From NCBI GenBank assembly GCA_018830745.1, contig JAHJRU010000142.1, positions 1-7,120 of the forward strand: a stretch of DNA of 7,120 bases, written 5' to 3'. Positions 1 to 6,459 of the stretch are shown piece after piece (position 1 is the stretch's first letter; each line of letters starts with the position of its first letter). The notes beneath the pieces are model-generated. The model was not told the origin of the DNA, did no database searches, and was given only the letters and a program-made list of their open reading frames with translations. The DNA is from Chloroflexota bacterium (GTDB lineage Bacteria; Chloroflexota; Dehalococcoidia; Dehalococcoidales; JAHJRU01). The translations under genes and the position numbers were made by a program.

Positions 1-473
1 ATCTGGCTGCGCAGGGCACCTCGGAAGCTGAGGTAACAGGCGTCTATGCGTTTGCTGAGATTCAAGCCTGGGTTCTTGCAGCGCTTGGGTTACCGGTAGT
101 AGGCCCATTTTTTGCCGAGATATACAATAATTCCGACCTGGCTTCGTTGCCTGATGCCGTTCTGGCTGAATACTATGGCAGTGTGTTACCACTACTGCCC
201 AAAACCTTGAGTGCCGAGTTCAGCGGTACGGTCAGAGTTGATGCCGGGACCGGAGCTTTTAGCAGCGTTCGCGGGAGTGGCAAATTCAAGCCTGCCGGAG
301 GTAATCCGCTTACCCTCCAGGTCTGGCCCAGTCAGCATGTCTACGCCATTGATGGTGCCATACAGCTGACTGGTGTCTACAGCCGGCGCTCACTGGAGGG
401 GGCTTTCGAGTTTGACCGGGAGAAGCTACGTGAACAGATAGAGAAATGGAGAGAACAAAACGAGGACGATTAG
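1..473 (+). CDS. C-terminal part of an unrecognised protein (5' end outside window)
   Basis: The frame whose codons begin at position 3 is open from the window edge to the TAG at 471-473, giving about 156 residues. No in-frame ATG is visible; a TTG at 147 is the first obvious start-like codon, but the 48 codons before it read as normal protein, so the true start is probably upstream of the window. The N-terminal visible part is hydrophobic and helical-looking (Ala/Leu/Val/Phe rich, ending near AEIYNNSD). The middle is beta-like with a Gly-rich motif, AGTGAFSSVRGSGKF (about 235-290), resembling the GTGxF....GxGxF turn seen in some small beta-barrel proteins. The end is a highly charged helix (REKLREQIEKWREQNEDD). 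I do not recognise the family and assign no function. It is followed by a promoter, so it probably belongs to a different transcription unit from the genes downstream. Confidence 0.75.
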   Translation, partial: LAAQGTSEAEVTGVYAFAEIQAWVLAALGLPVVGPFFAEIYNNSDLASLPDAVLAEYYGSVLPLLPKTLSAEFSGTVRVDAGTGAFSSVRGSGKFKPAGGNPLTLQVWPSQHVYAIDGAIQLTGVYSRRSLEGAFEFDREKLREQIEKWREQNEDD

Positions 474-482
474 TACGTCAAC

Positions 483-491
483 TGGTATAAT
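483..491 (+). promoter_or_regulatory. Predicted promoter, extended -10 (TGGTATAAT)
   Basis: TGGTATAAT matches the extended -10 consensus TGnTATAAT exactly, with the -10 hexamer at 486-491. No good TTGACA lies 16-18 bp upstream (the sequence there is around AGGACG), which fits promoters that rely on the extended -10. Normal spacing puts transcription start near 498, about 22 nt before the methyltransferase ATG. It lies in the only gap in the window between genes that do not look coupled, so it is the best candidate for driving the five-gene unit that follows. Confidence 0.7.
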
Positions 492-500
492 TTAAAGGTA

Positions 501-527
501 ATGCTTGATAGAGTGACCCATGGCTAG
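501..527 (+). other. Possible near-leaderless 8-codon mini-ORF overlapping the methyltransferase start
   Basis: ATG CTT GAT AGA GTG ACC CAT GGC TAG encodes MLDRVTHG. Its ATG lies about 3 nt after the predicted transcription start, so if translated it would be nearly leaderless. Its stop overlaps the methyltransferase ATG in the string ATGGCTAG, an 8-nt overlap. The next junction, methyltransferase to hydrolase, has the same layout (ATGGCTAA). No properly spaced Shine-Dalgarno is present. It may be chance; a coupling or leader role is inference. Confidence 0.2.
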
Positions 528-1416
528 GAACAGTGGTAGCAAAACAGCAGTAGGCGTGGCGGCGCTGAGAGCAGCGGGCGCTCTCGAGCGTGACCCGGCT
601 GTGCGAAATCCGGACTATATGGCTGTAAAATTACTGCCATCCATGCTGCGTGCCATAGCCAAAATCCGACCGTTGGTCAGCCTTATAATAAGGCAGTATC
701 ATCGCATCCTGCCGGGGGGCTATTATTTTCATGCCGCTCGTACCAAGCACATTGATATGGTGCTGCAACAATGCACTCAAGAAGGGTTAGAGCAACTGGT
801 AATTCTGGGCGCTGGATTTGATACCAGGTCATACCGGTTCAAAGATGTATTGACCGGTACCCGGGTATTCGAGGTTGACCTTCATGGCACACAGGTTATC
901 AAGAAAGAGCAACTCACCAAAGCGCTGGGTAGTCTCCCGGAGAATGTGTCATATTTGCCGGTAGACTTGAATACTCAGAGTTTGGATACCTTATTGGAGT
1001 TAGGCTATTCCCCTGACCGGAAGACTTTGTTCATCTGGGAGGGTGTATGCATGTACATCAAGCCGGAGGCGGTGGATGAGGTTCTCTCGTTTGTGAGGCA
1101 GCATTCGGGTCCGGGGAGCAGTGTTGTTTTCGACTATATATTCCAGTCGATGGTTGAGGGGAGATGTGATTATCATGGGGCGCGTGAGAGTGCGCGTTAT
1201 GTAGCCAAACGTGGTGAACCTTATCTCTTTGGTATTGAAGAGGGAACTATCAATGACTTTCTGGAAGCTAGAGGCTTTCGGGTATTGTCAGAGTATACTC
1301 CTGAGACGCTTGAGTCGACTTATCTTAGAAGGAGTGATGGCAAGATTCATGGTAGGGTATTTGGCTATACAAATATAGTACACGCTTTGGTAGAGTCACA
1401 AGATTCTCATGGCTAA
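520..1416 (+). CDS. SAM-dependent O-methyltransferase, TIGR00027/LCMT (PPM1/TcmP-like) family
   Basis: A 298-residue cytoplasmic class I methyltransferase, predicted to move a methyl group from S-adenosylmethionine to a carboxyl or hydroxyl oxygen of a small molecule. Family hallmarks in order: N-terminal SKTAVGVAALRAAGALERDP (residues 7-26); AARTKHID (72-79); SAM-binding motif I LVILGAGFDTRSYRF (93-107), matching the family's GAGxDTRxYR; acidic strand end FEVD (117-120); LPVDLN (146-151); and the catalytic-core strand IWEGVCMYI (172-180). Length is usual for the family and the frame is intact. The start is forced: an in-frame TGA lies at 514-516 and ATG 520 is the first start after it, though the Shine-Dalgarno is weak (only GAG at 511-513). 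The end overlaps the next gene by 8 nt. In other bacteria this family is found both in natural-product clusters (TcmP-like) and as orphans, so the substrate cannot be named. Confidence 0.9.
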   Translation: MARNSGSKTAVGVAALRAAGALERDPAVRNPDYMAVKLLPSMLRAIAKIRPLVSLIIRQYHRILPGGYYFHAARTKHIDMVLQQCTQEGLEQLVILGAGFDTRSYRFKDVLTGTRVFEVDLHGTQVIKKEQLTKALGSLPENVSYLPVDLNTQSLDTLLELGYSPDRKTLFIWEGVCMYIKPEAVDEVLSFVRQHSGPGSSVVFDYIFQSMVEGRCDYHGARESARYVAKRGEPYLFGIEEGTINDFLEARGFRVLSEYTPETLESTYLRRSDGKIHGRVFGYTNIVHALVESQDSHG

Positions 1417-2161
1417 CCCGTTGGGGATAAAAATAAAAGAAGTTCAAAAGGATATTACACGCATACAGCTGGAAGTGTCCTTCATTAAGAGAATATTACC
1501 CTTTAAACTCAAATACAATGTCTACGCTATCAAAATAGAATCTGGGATATGCTTGTTCGATTGCGGTTCTGAGGAAACCGCTGAAATACTAAAGTCGGCA
1601 TTGCGAGGTAATCGGGTCACCCAGGTTTTTCTGACCCACGGTCATGTTGACCATGCCGGCAGTGGCCGATATTGGCTTAAAGAAGGCGCTCAGGTTTTTG
1701 CGCCTAAGGAGGAATGTGCTATGCTGCGGTCTGGAGGCCCTGAGGCTGCTCCCCAAGCCTTTAGATACCCTGGATTTGAACCCACTGGAACTGTTAGCCC
1801 GGATGACAGGATAGCGCTAGGTGGAGAATTTGAATTTGCCGTTATTTCTACGCCGGGGCACACACCCGGTTCTGTCTGTTACCACGAGGCGCATAGAGAT
1901 ATCCTTATTTCCGGCGATATCCTTTTCGGTCCGATTCAGGGATACATGGTGACTTTTCTGTTGGAGTTCCTCACCGCCTTGAGAGAGCCTGACGCAAACA
2001 TCCGGCGTCAGATAGCGTCCCTGGGAGCGCTGGTAAGTAACGGGGTGATCAAAAGTACCACGCTTATATTGCCTGGTCATGGGGCAGAATATTATATAAG
2101 AGAGAAACCGGATGCCGTTAAACGCTCATCAAGGTTATTAAGCCTTTGTCTAAAGCTGTAG
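1409..2161 (+). CDS. MBL-fold metallohydrolase (glyoxalase II/lactonase/thioesterase-like)
   Basis: A 250-residue metallo-beta-lactamase-fold hydrolase with a complete set of dinuclear metal ligands: H77-G-H79-V-D81-H82 (HxHxDH), H151 in TPGHTPGS, D170 in ISGD and H224 in LPGHG. No signal peptide is evident, so it is probably cytosolic. The ligand pattern is that of glyoxalase II, lactonase and thioesterase-like members, not of antibiotic-degrading class B enzymes; the substrate is unknown. The ATG lies inside the methyltransferase stop (ATGGCTAA). An in-frame TAG at 1391-1393 and the lack of any other start codon force this start. There is no clear Shine-Dalgarno, so translation is probably coupled to the upstream gene. 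The region after D170 (about 171-205) is a hydrophobic helical insert (GYMVTFLLEFLTAL) that probably shapes the substrate pocket. Confidence 0.9.
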   Translation: MANPLGIKIKEVQKDITRIQLEVSFIKRILPFKLKYNVYAIKIESGICLFDCGSEETAEILKSALRGNRVTQVFLTHGHVDHAGSGRYWLKEGAQVFAPKEECAMLRSGGPEAAPQAFRYPGFEPTGTVSPDDRIALGGEFEFAVISTPGHTPGSVCYHEAHRDILISGDILFGPIQGYMVTFLLEFLTALREPDANIRRQIASLGALVSNGVIKSTTLILPGHGAEYYIREKPDAVKRSSRLLSLCLKL

Positions 2162-2187
2162 CTTCAGGCTAGCCCGGGGAGCCATAA

Positions 2188-2223
2188 ATGATAAAAGTGA
2201 AGGTGGTTTGTGGTGATAGATAA
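2188..2223 (+). other. Possible 11-codon leader ORF overlapping the GH3-family start
   Basis: ATG at 2188 opens a frame encoding MIKVKVVCGDR, ending at TAA 2221-2223. It has a reasonable Shine-Dalgarno (GGGGAG, 2176-2181) with 6-nt spacing, better placed than that of the real gene whose GTG start it overlaps (2210 or 2213). This could deliver ribosomes to the GH3-family start by coupling, or be a chance ORF. No regulatory hairpin or codon run suggesting attenuation is visible. Confidence 0.25.
2200..2206 (+). promoter_or_regulatory. Ribosome binding site bearing on GTG start choice
   Basis: AAGGTGG matches AAGGAGG with one mismatch. It is 3 nt from GTG 2210 and 6 nt from the tandem GTG 2213. 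The spacing favours 2213, so the protein may be one residue shorter than the longest reading. Confidence 0.5.
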
Positions 2224-3817
2224 TATTCTAAAAAAGGACGAGCTTTTTACGGTTTGGAACAGAGAGAGGATCTGGAAGAAGTATTGTGGTTTTCTGGCGC
2301 TCTCCCTGGATGAATTCATGGTTATTCAGAGGCTTCTACTTATGGAGCAGGTAGAGATGGCGGTGAATTCGGAGTTGGGGCGTAAAATTATGGGGGAGCA
2401 GGCACCCAAGACCGTAGAGGACTTTCGCCAGGTTGTTCCCTTTACAACATATGAGGATTACGAGCCTTATCTCAGCGATAAGAACGAAGATGTTTTACCT
2501 GAGAAACCGGCTATATGGGCTCATACTTCGGGGAGGACGGGTTTGCTTAAATGGGCACCCTACACCGTTGACCGGGCTGGCAGATTAGCCGATGATACTC
2601 TGGCTGCCTTCGTCCTGTCATCGGCGACGAGAGAAGGAGAGGTGCATCTTCATGAAGGGGTGAGAGTGGTGCTTAACCTGCCGCCGGTCCCTTATGTTAC
2701 CGGGCTAATGGGTTTGGTAGCCGGGCAGCGCATGCCATACCGCGCAATCCCACCCCTGGAAGAAGCCGCCAAGATGGAGTTTGAGGAGAGAATACGGCAG
2801 GGGTTTAGGATAGCTCTCAACAGCGGGATAGACTATGCCGCTTCCATCGCAGTGGTTCTGGCCAAGGTCGGCGAAGGGTTTGGGCAGATGGGCAGAAACA
2901 CCAAATTTTCTTTCTCCGTATTGTTACATCCACTGGCATTGTTCCGCGTATCAAAAGCTATGCTCAAGAGTAAACTGTTGAAGAGACCGATGTTGCCCCG
3001 GGACATCTGGCACGTTAAAGGGCTCGTCTGCGGGGGGACGGACACTGCCATCTATAGAGACGAGATAAACTACTATTGGGGAGTCCAACCCTTGGATGTC
3101 TATGTCAGCACCGAAACCGGGTTTATTGCCATGCAGAGCTGGACCAAGAAGGGTATGACCTTTATCCCGTACTCCAACTTCTACGAATTCATCCCGGAAG
3201 ATGAGTGGCTGAAAAGCAGAGAGGACCCGGATTACCAGCCGTCCACAGTGCTGCTGGATGAGGTAGAAGAAGGCCGGACCTATGAGATTGTCATCACTAA
3301 TTTCCACGGAGGGGCTTTCCTGAGATACAGGATAGGTGACTTGATTAAAATTATCGCATTGAAGGACAAGGAGACCGGCGTAAATTTACCGCAGATGGTT
3401 TTCCAGAGCCGCGCGGACGATGTTATTGATATCGCCGGCTTTGCCCGGCTGGACGAGAAGACGGTCTGGCAGGCTGTCCAGAACACGGGGTACCCCTATG
3501 TGGATTGGAGCGCTCGCAAAGAGTATGAGCAGGAAAAGCCAGTCCTTCACCTCTACCTGGAGTTGTCACGTGATAGTGTGGACAAAGATGAGCTGCGGCG
3601 CTCAATTGACCAGCAACTGATCGCTTTGGATAGTGGTTACGCTGATCTCAGGCGCATGACCGGAGCGGAGCCGCTGGTGGTTACGCTTCTGGAGCGGGGG
3701 TCTTTTCAGCGCTATCTTGAATTGAAGCGAGCGGCTGGCTTTGACCTGGCTCATCTGAAGCCACCGCATATGAATCCACCTGATCACATCTTGGATGAGT
3801 TGCTACATTTAAGCTAG
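2210..3817 (+). CDS. GH3-family acyl-adenylate-forming enzyme (acyl acid amido synthetase-like)
   Basis: A 535-residue member of the ANL-related GH3 superfamily, expected to activate a carboxylic acid with ATP as acyl-AMP and pass it to an amine (often an amino acid) or thiol. Visible signatures: P-loop-like HTSGRTG (105-111); GGTDTA (275-280); the adenine-binding YVSTETG with conserved Glu (298-304); FLRYRIGDLI (370-379), the GH3/ANL YRxGD motif; the hinge-type SRADDVIDIAGF (400-411); and a C-terminal GSFQRYLELKRAAG...KPPH (497-520), which corresponds to the plant GH3 ending with a YKTPR-like motif. Length is close to plant GH3 proteins. The start is GTG: an in-frame TGA at 2198-2200 closes the frame, leaving GTG 2210 or GTG 2213. 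It follows the MBL hydrolase by 48 nt and precedes the kinase by 23 nt. The substrate and acceptor cannot be told; bacterial members are often labelled only as GH3 auxin-responsive proteins, and no plant-hormone role is implied. Confidence 0.85.
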   Translation: MVIDNILKKDELFTVWNRERIWKKYCGFLALSLDEFMVIQRLLLMEQVEMAVNSELGRKIMGEQAPKTVEDFRQVVPFTTYEDYEPYLSDKNEDVLPEKPAIWAHTSGRTGLLKWAPYTVDRAGRLADDTLAAFVLSSATREGEVHLHEGVRVVLNLPPVPYVTGLMGLVAGQRMPYRAIPPLEEAAKMEFEERIRQGFRIALNSGIDYAASIAVVLAKVGEGFGQMGRNTKFSFSVLLHPLALFRVSKAMLKSKLLKRPMLPRDIWHVKGLVCGGTDTAIYRDEINYYWGVQPLDVYVSTETGFIAMQSWTKKGMTFIPYSNFYEFIPEDEWLKSREDPDYQPSTVLLDEVEEGRTYEIVITNFHGGAFLRYRIGDLIKIIALKDKETGVNLPQMVFQSRADDVIDIAGFARLDEKTVWQAVQNTGYPYVDWSARKEYEQEKPVLHLYLELSRDSVDKDELRRSIDQQLIALDSGYADLRRMTGAEPLVVTLLERGSFQRYLELKRAAGFDLAHLKPPHMNPPDHILDELLHLS

Positions 3818-3828
3818 GTGGCTAAACT

Positions 3829-3833
3829 GGTGG
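3829..3833 (+). promoter_or_regulatory. Ribosome binding site of the sensor kinase
   Basis: GGTGG lies 7 nt before ATG 3841. An in-frame TAA at 3823-3825 rules out any earlier start, so ATG 3841 is firmly set. Confidence 0.5.
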
Positions 3834-3840
3834 AAAAGCC

Positions 3841-6459
3841 ATGGATCTTCTTTATGATATCCCGCCATTAATTGGATTTGGTCTCAGTATCATCTTAGCG
3901 GCTTTGGTGTTAAGGCAACGCCCCCGCAGCCGCTTGCATCAGGTATTCTCCCTGTTCCTAATCAGCCTGGGGCTCTGGGCTTTCACTATCTTTGGTATGC
4001 GTGTCAGTCCCACTCTGGAACAGGCACTCCCCTGGGAGAAAGCCATCTTCGTGGTGCTGCCGCTGGTCTCGGTATCTTTCTATCATTTCGTTACCCTCTT
4101 TACCAGAAGCAGAGGTAAGGGGTGGAGGCTCCTTCTGGCTTACTCCAGCCTTGTCCTTGTGGCTGCCATAGCACCCACTGACCTACTGGTAATTAGGATG
4201 AGAGAGATGTGGTATGGGCACGGCTTCATTCCTGGTCCGCTACTTCCCGTGTACATGTTAGTCTATTATGGCATCGTTATCATAGCGCTGCTTCACGTAG
4301 CCAAAGCCTATCGTCTTTCGGAATCCAGTTTGGAGAGAACGCGTTATCTCTATGTTGCCATTGGAGTGACTTTCACTCTTGTGGGGATTTTTGTGGATGT
4401 CCTGGCGGCTGGAGGGGTACGTATTTATCCCATGGGCATCCCCAGTAACATCCTTTTTTCTTTATTATGCACGTATGCCATATTGAAGTATCACCTTCTG
4501 GATATCCGGGTGGTGGTGAGAAAAGGAACGGCTTATGTCCTCGTCTCCACCCTGGCGATAGGATTGTACCTTGGTTTGGTTTTTGTAACTTACCTGTTTG
4601 TGACCCACGCCTGGAGCCTTCCGTTCTGGTTTAATGTGGCCTTCATCTTATTCATTGCCATTGGCCTCCAGCCGACATTACGTTGGGCCCAGGGCATCGT
4701 GGACAGGTGGTTTTATCGCGGGAGGCAGGATTACCTTTATGCCCTGGAGAGTCTGAGTGATGAAACCAAGGCGATTGTTGACCTGGAATATATTGCGCAG
4801 TCTTTGGTCAGCACCACGGCCGTGGCCATGCAATGTAAGAGTGTCTCGGTGCTTCTCCCCGATGCAGAGGAGAAAAGTTTTGTCCCGGTGGCGTCACAAG
4901 GACTAAGCCAGGATAGCTCTATTCATATTGACCAGAACAGTGCGCTTATCTGGTGGTTAAGCCAACGGGAAGACATGGTGACCCGGCAAGAAATAGATAT
5001 CACACCTCAACTTCAGGCACTTACTGCCAGGGAAAGGGCGATGCTGGATAAACTGGAAGCTGAGTTGTTCGTCCCTATGATGACCAGGGAAGGCCTTCGG
5101 GGCATCATGATACTGGGGCGCAAGCTGTCAGAGCAGGATTATTCTCTGGAAGAGGGCAGAATGCTGCGTGTGGTGGCGCGCCAGATGGCTGCCACTCTGG
5201 ATAATGCCCGACTTTACGAGCTGCAGATGAGGCGGTATCAGGAGCAAGTGTTGCTGTCTAAACTGGGCATGACCGTTTCCTCTGAGCTTGATTTGGAAAA
5301 GGTATATAGCCACTTCATCGACGAGCTGAAGCAGGTTCTCACCATTGACTTCGCCGGCATAAACCTGGTAAATAGAGGGGATGAATTTTCAGTGGATACT
5401 GTGGTGCTGTCCCCGCTATCCGGGCGAGGATTGGTTTGGGATGCTACTGGTGAATTCTCTGGAGCGGGAGCAACAGAGGATAGCAGTCAGACCTTTCATT
5501 ACCTCCCTGATCTGTCTCGTGGGGTTGGATTCCAAAGAGATGAACAGTTTCGCCGGGTGGGGATTAGTTCCCTGCTGCGCTTACCGCTACGCTCTGAGGG
5601 TGGTCTGCTCGGTAATTTCCTGCTTGCTTCGCGGGAGCCGGATGCCTATAGCGCCGACGATATCAGGCTGCTGCAGCAGGTAGCCACACAACTGGCTATT
5701 GCCATCGATAAGTCACGGCTTTATGAATCGGAGAGACAGGCGCGATTGGAGCTTGAGAAGCAGGACAGAGAAAGAACAGAGTTCATCAACTCCCTTATCC
5801 ACGAAATAAAGACACCCATTACGGCTATGCTGGCGTCGTCAGAGCTGTTGAGGGAAGAGCTACCAGCTGATGCGTCAAGTCTTGGCGAGCTGGCGGAGAA
5901 TCTGGATATTTCCGTTAATAATTTGAATCGGAGGGTTTCAGAACTGACCGATTTTGTTAAACTTCGCAGAGTTGAGCCGGTGCTGAATATGCAGTCGGTC
6001 AATGTTGAGCAGGTGGTAAAAAGCGTTGCCTCACAGGTCGCCGGACTTCTCCAGAGCAGAAATCAGACGCTTAATCTGGAGTTACCACCTTCTCTGGCTC
6101 CAGCTCAAGCTGACCCGGACCGGGTGGTTCAGGTATTGCTCAACTTGCTTACCAATGCCAGCAAGTTCAGTCAGCCCGATACAAAGATATGGCTGCGTGC
6201 TCATTCGGTGAATGGTGAGGTAGTATTGGAAGTGCATGATTCTGGTCTACCCATTGGTGCTGAGGAAGCCAAACAGGTCTTCAATGCGTATTATCGAGGC
6301 AAAAGAGGGGGAGTGGGTGGATTGGGGCTCGGGCTGTTTATCTGTAAGAAGCTGGTGCAGCTGCATGGGGGGAGAATTTGGGTAGAGACAAACAAAAGCG
6401 GCAACAGTTTCAAGTTTTCATTACCGGCCACCAGTAATTCAGGAGGTGAGACTACATGA
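3841..6459 (+). CDS. Membrane sensor histidine kinase: 7TM-type sensor plus two TMs, two GAF domains, HisKA, HATPase
   Basis: An 872-residue inner-membrane sensor kinase. Residues 8-217 hold about seven hydrophobic segments (near 8-25, 34-53, 66-88, 97-119, 132-155, 168-190, 195-213), typical of the histidine-kinase N-terminal 7TM region. LLDIRVVVRKGTAY leads into two more segments (about 231-254 and 262-279). Then comes the juxtamembrane LQPTLRWAQGIVDRWFYRGR (276-295), common in such kinases. Two GAF-like domains follow (about 305-458 and 475-628; both end in a VA.Q.A..ldn/k.rLYE helix), then a short coiled coil (628-646). The dimerisation/phosphoacceptor helix has H654 in SLIHEIKTPI. The ATPase domain shows the N box NLLTNASKF (768-776), G1 box DSGLPI (800-805), F-box-like VFNAYYRGKR and G2 box GGLGLGLF (826-833). 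The second Gly of G1 is replaced by Pro. External loops are short, which argues against a large periplasmic ligand. The stop overlaps the response regulator start (ATGA). Confidence 0.93.
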   Translation: MDLLYDIPPLIGFGLSIILAALVLRQRPRSRLHQVFSLFLISLGLWAFTIFGMRVSPTLEQALPWEKAIFVVLPLVSVSFYHFVTLFTRSRGKGWRLLLAYSSLVLVAAIAPTDLLVIRMREMWYGHGFIPGPLLPVYMLVYYGIVIIALLHVAKAYRLSESSLERTRYLYVAIGVTFTLVGIFVDVLAAGGVRIYPMGIPSNILFSLLCTYAILKYHLLDIRVVVRKGTAYVLVSTLAIGLYLGLVFVTYLFVTHAWSLPFWFNVAFILFIAIGLQPTLRWAQGIVDRWFYRGRQDYLYALESLSDETKAIVDLEYIAQSLVSTTAVAMQCKSVSVLLPDAEEKSFVPVASQGLSQDSSIHIDQNSALIWWLSQREDMVTRQEIDITPQLQALTARERAMLDKLEAELFVPMMTREGLRGIMILGRKLSEQDYSLEEGRMLRVVARQMAATLDNARLYELQMRRYQEQVLLSKLGMTVSSELDLEKVYSHFIDELKQVLTIDFAGINLVNRGDEFSVDTVVLSPLSGRGLVWDATGEFSGAGATEDSSQTFHYLPDLSRGVGFQRDEQFRRVGISSLLRLPLRSEGGLLGNFLLASREPDAYSADDIRLLQQVATQLAIAIDKSRLYESERQARLELEKQDRERTEFINSLIHEIKTPITAMLASSELLREELPADASSLGELAENLDISVNNLNRRVSELTDFVKLRRVEPVLNMQSVNVEQVVKSVASQVAGLLQSRNQTLNLELPPSLAPAQADPDRVVQVLLNLLTNASKFSQPDTKIWLRAHSVNGEVVLEVHDSGLPIGAEEAKQVFNAYYRGKRGGVGGLGLGLFICKKLVQLHGGRIWVETNKSGNSFKFSLPATSNSGGETT
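6441..6449 (+). promoter_or_regulatory. Full-consensus Shine-Dalgarno of the response regulator
   Basis: AGGAGGTGA is fully complementary to the usual 16S rRNA 3' tail (UCACCUCCU). The core GGAGG at 6442-6446 is 9 nt before ATG 6456. It lies inside the last codons of the kinase (Ser-Gly-Gly-Glu) and is by far the strongest ribosome binding site in the window. Confidence 0.8.

Noticed and set aside
147..473. TTG at 147 as the start of the first gene
   Set aside because: The same frame stays open to the window edge and reads as ordinary protein, so this is more likely the tail of a longer gene.
1409..2161. Calling the MBL protein an antibiotic-degrading beta-lactamase or an AHL lactonase
   Set aside because: The metal ligands show only the fold. 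There is no signal peptide and no feature specific to either activity.
2167..2183. GGCT...AGCC inverted repeat with CCCGGG between the hydrolase and GH3 genes
   Set aside because: The outer stem is only 4 bp with mismatches inside and no following T run, so it does not support a terminator.
3741..3775. TTGACC followed by an AT-rich stretch near the GH3 3' end as a kinase promoter
   Set aside because: No acceptable -10 hexamer lies 16-18 bp downstream.
1817..3787. Minus-strand and alternate-frame ORFs inside the hydrolase and GH3 genes
   Set aside because: They lie inside well-supported genes, show no domain motifs and lack sensible ribosome sites, so they are frame shadows.
2210..3817. Plant auxin-conjugation role for the GH3 protein
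   Set aside because: The family name comes from plants. Nothing in the sequence or context points to indole-acetate as substrate.
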